The notes beneath the pieces are model-generated. The model was not told the DNA's origin. It worked only from the letters and a program-made list of their open reading frames with translations, and ran no database searches. From CAZBUK01 sp964495085 (lineage in GTDB: Bacteria; Bacteroidota; Ignavibacteria; T3Sed10-11), in assembly GCA_964495085.1 (NCBI GenBank), contig CAZBUK010000021.1:1-51231 (forward strand): 51,231 nt of DNA. Reading direction: 5' to 3'. A program made the translations under genes and the position numbers. Position 1 is the first letter of the stretch. Every line of letters begins with the position of its first letter. Below, in pieces: positions 50,979-51,231 of this stretch.

Positions 50979-51231
50979 ATGGCATTACGCAAATTAAAAC
51001 CAAGGACACCCGGCACCCGGTTTTATTCGGTTTCGAGCTTCGAAGAGATCACGAAGTCGAGTCCCGAACGATCTCTGCTCGGTCCGTTGAAAAAGAGCGG
51101 CGGAAGAAATAATACGGGTCGCACGACCTCCAGATTCCGCGGCGGCGGGCACAAACGGATGTACCGCATCATCGACTTCAAGAGGAATAAATTCGATATC
51201 CCGGCAAAGGTCGCCGCGATCGAGTACGATC
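50979..51231 (+). CDS. rplB: 50S ribosomal protein L2 (partial, cut by window end)
   Basis: The first 84 codons of L2 are present. The protein begins MALRKLKPRTPGTRFYSVSS and includes KSGGRNNTGRTTSRFRGGG and HKRMYRIIDFKRNK, the standard N-terminal L2 pattern. The rest of the gene lies beyond the window. Confidence 0.97.
   Translation, partial: MALRKLKPRTPGTRFYSVSSFEEITKSSPERSLLGPLKKSGGRNNTGRTTSRFRGGGHKRMYRIIDFKRNKFDIPAKVAAIEYD

Overview
The window is a chromosomal segment of a Gram-negative bacterium with an outer membrane. It carries a TonB-dependent receptor with a carboxypeptidase-like N-terminal domain, outer-membrane beta-barrels, a TamB-like protein, ADP-heptose synthesis genes for lipopolysaccharide, an OmpA-type lipoprotein and many secreted peptidases. 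The gene content, together with promoters of the form TTGnnn-17-TAnnTT, suggests the Fibrobacterota-Chlorobiota-Bacteroidota (FCB) superphylum or a neighbouring candidate phylum. Clear Shine-Dalgarno sequences (GGAGG or AAGGAG before many genes) argue against class Bacteroidia. No finer placement is justified from sequence alone. Nearly all coding space is used, no mobile elements, CRISPR arrays or tRNA genes were seen, and no gene looks broken.

Layout. Bases 1-627: the 3' end of 23S rRNA, the 5S rRNA and a strong terminator. Bases 676-3636 (minus): a CPA1-type cation/proton antiporter, an MscS channel and a methyltransferase. Bases 3931-6775: an OmpA-family lipoprotein facing a secreted P1-family peptidase, separated by a 20-bp hairpin. 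Bases 7193-14483: a secreted protein of unknown function, a TonB-dependent receptor, a candidate structured RNA, then a MacA-like adaptor with two MacB/FtsX-type permeases but no ATPase, closed by a terminator. Bases 14688-18636: an exported flavodoxin, a GNAT acetyltransferase coupled to a PlsC acyltransferase, a second MscS channel and ApaG. Bases 18890-23460: truA overlapping an LTA4H-like M1 aminopeptidase lipoprotein, an alpha/beta hydrolase and a barrel protein. Bases 23540-26945: aroK-aroB-GHL10, a tightly overlapping operon. Bases 27047-33113: heptose kinase, heptose adenylyltransferase and a TamB-like protein. Bases 33293-38882: RNase R and a 1078-residue metallopeptidase-like / six-bladed propeller / beta-barrel fusion. 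Bases 39022-44402: a TRAP transporter of the TatT-associated type (TatT, DctP, DctQ, DctM) followed by an M28 peptidase. Bases 44585-51231: rpsL-rpsG-fusA-tuf, a terminator, then rpsJ-rplC-rplD-rplW-rplB (cut by the window edge).

How it fits together. Much of the middle of the window serves the cell envelope: lipopolysaccharide heptose, outer-membrane protein and lipid handling (TamB-like, barrels), efflux or lipoprotein-transport-like permeases, and secreted or lipid-anchored peptidases (P1, M1, M28, gluzincin-like) that could feed TonB- or TRAP-dependent uptake. The ends are translation genes. The points most worth a second look are the gluzincin-propeller-barrel fusion, the TatT-TRAP/M28 cluster, the ATPase-less adaptor-permease operon, the exported flavodoxin, the folded element at 10452-10540 and the shared promoter architecture. 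Known families explain almost every gene, so I do not claim a wholly new system.
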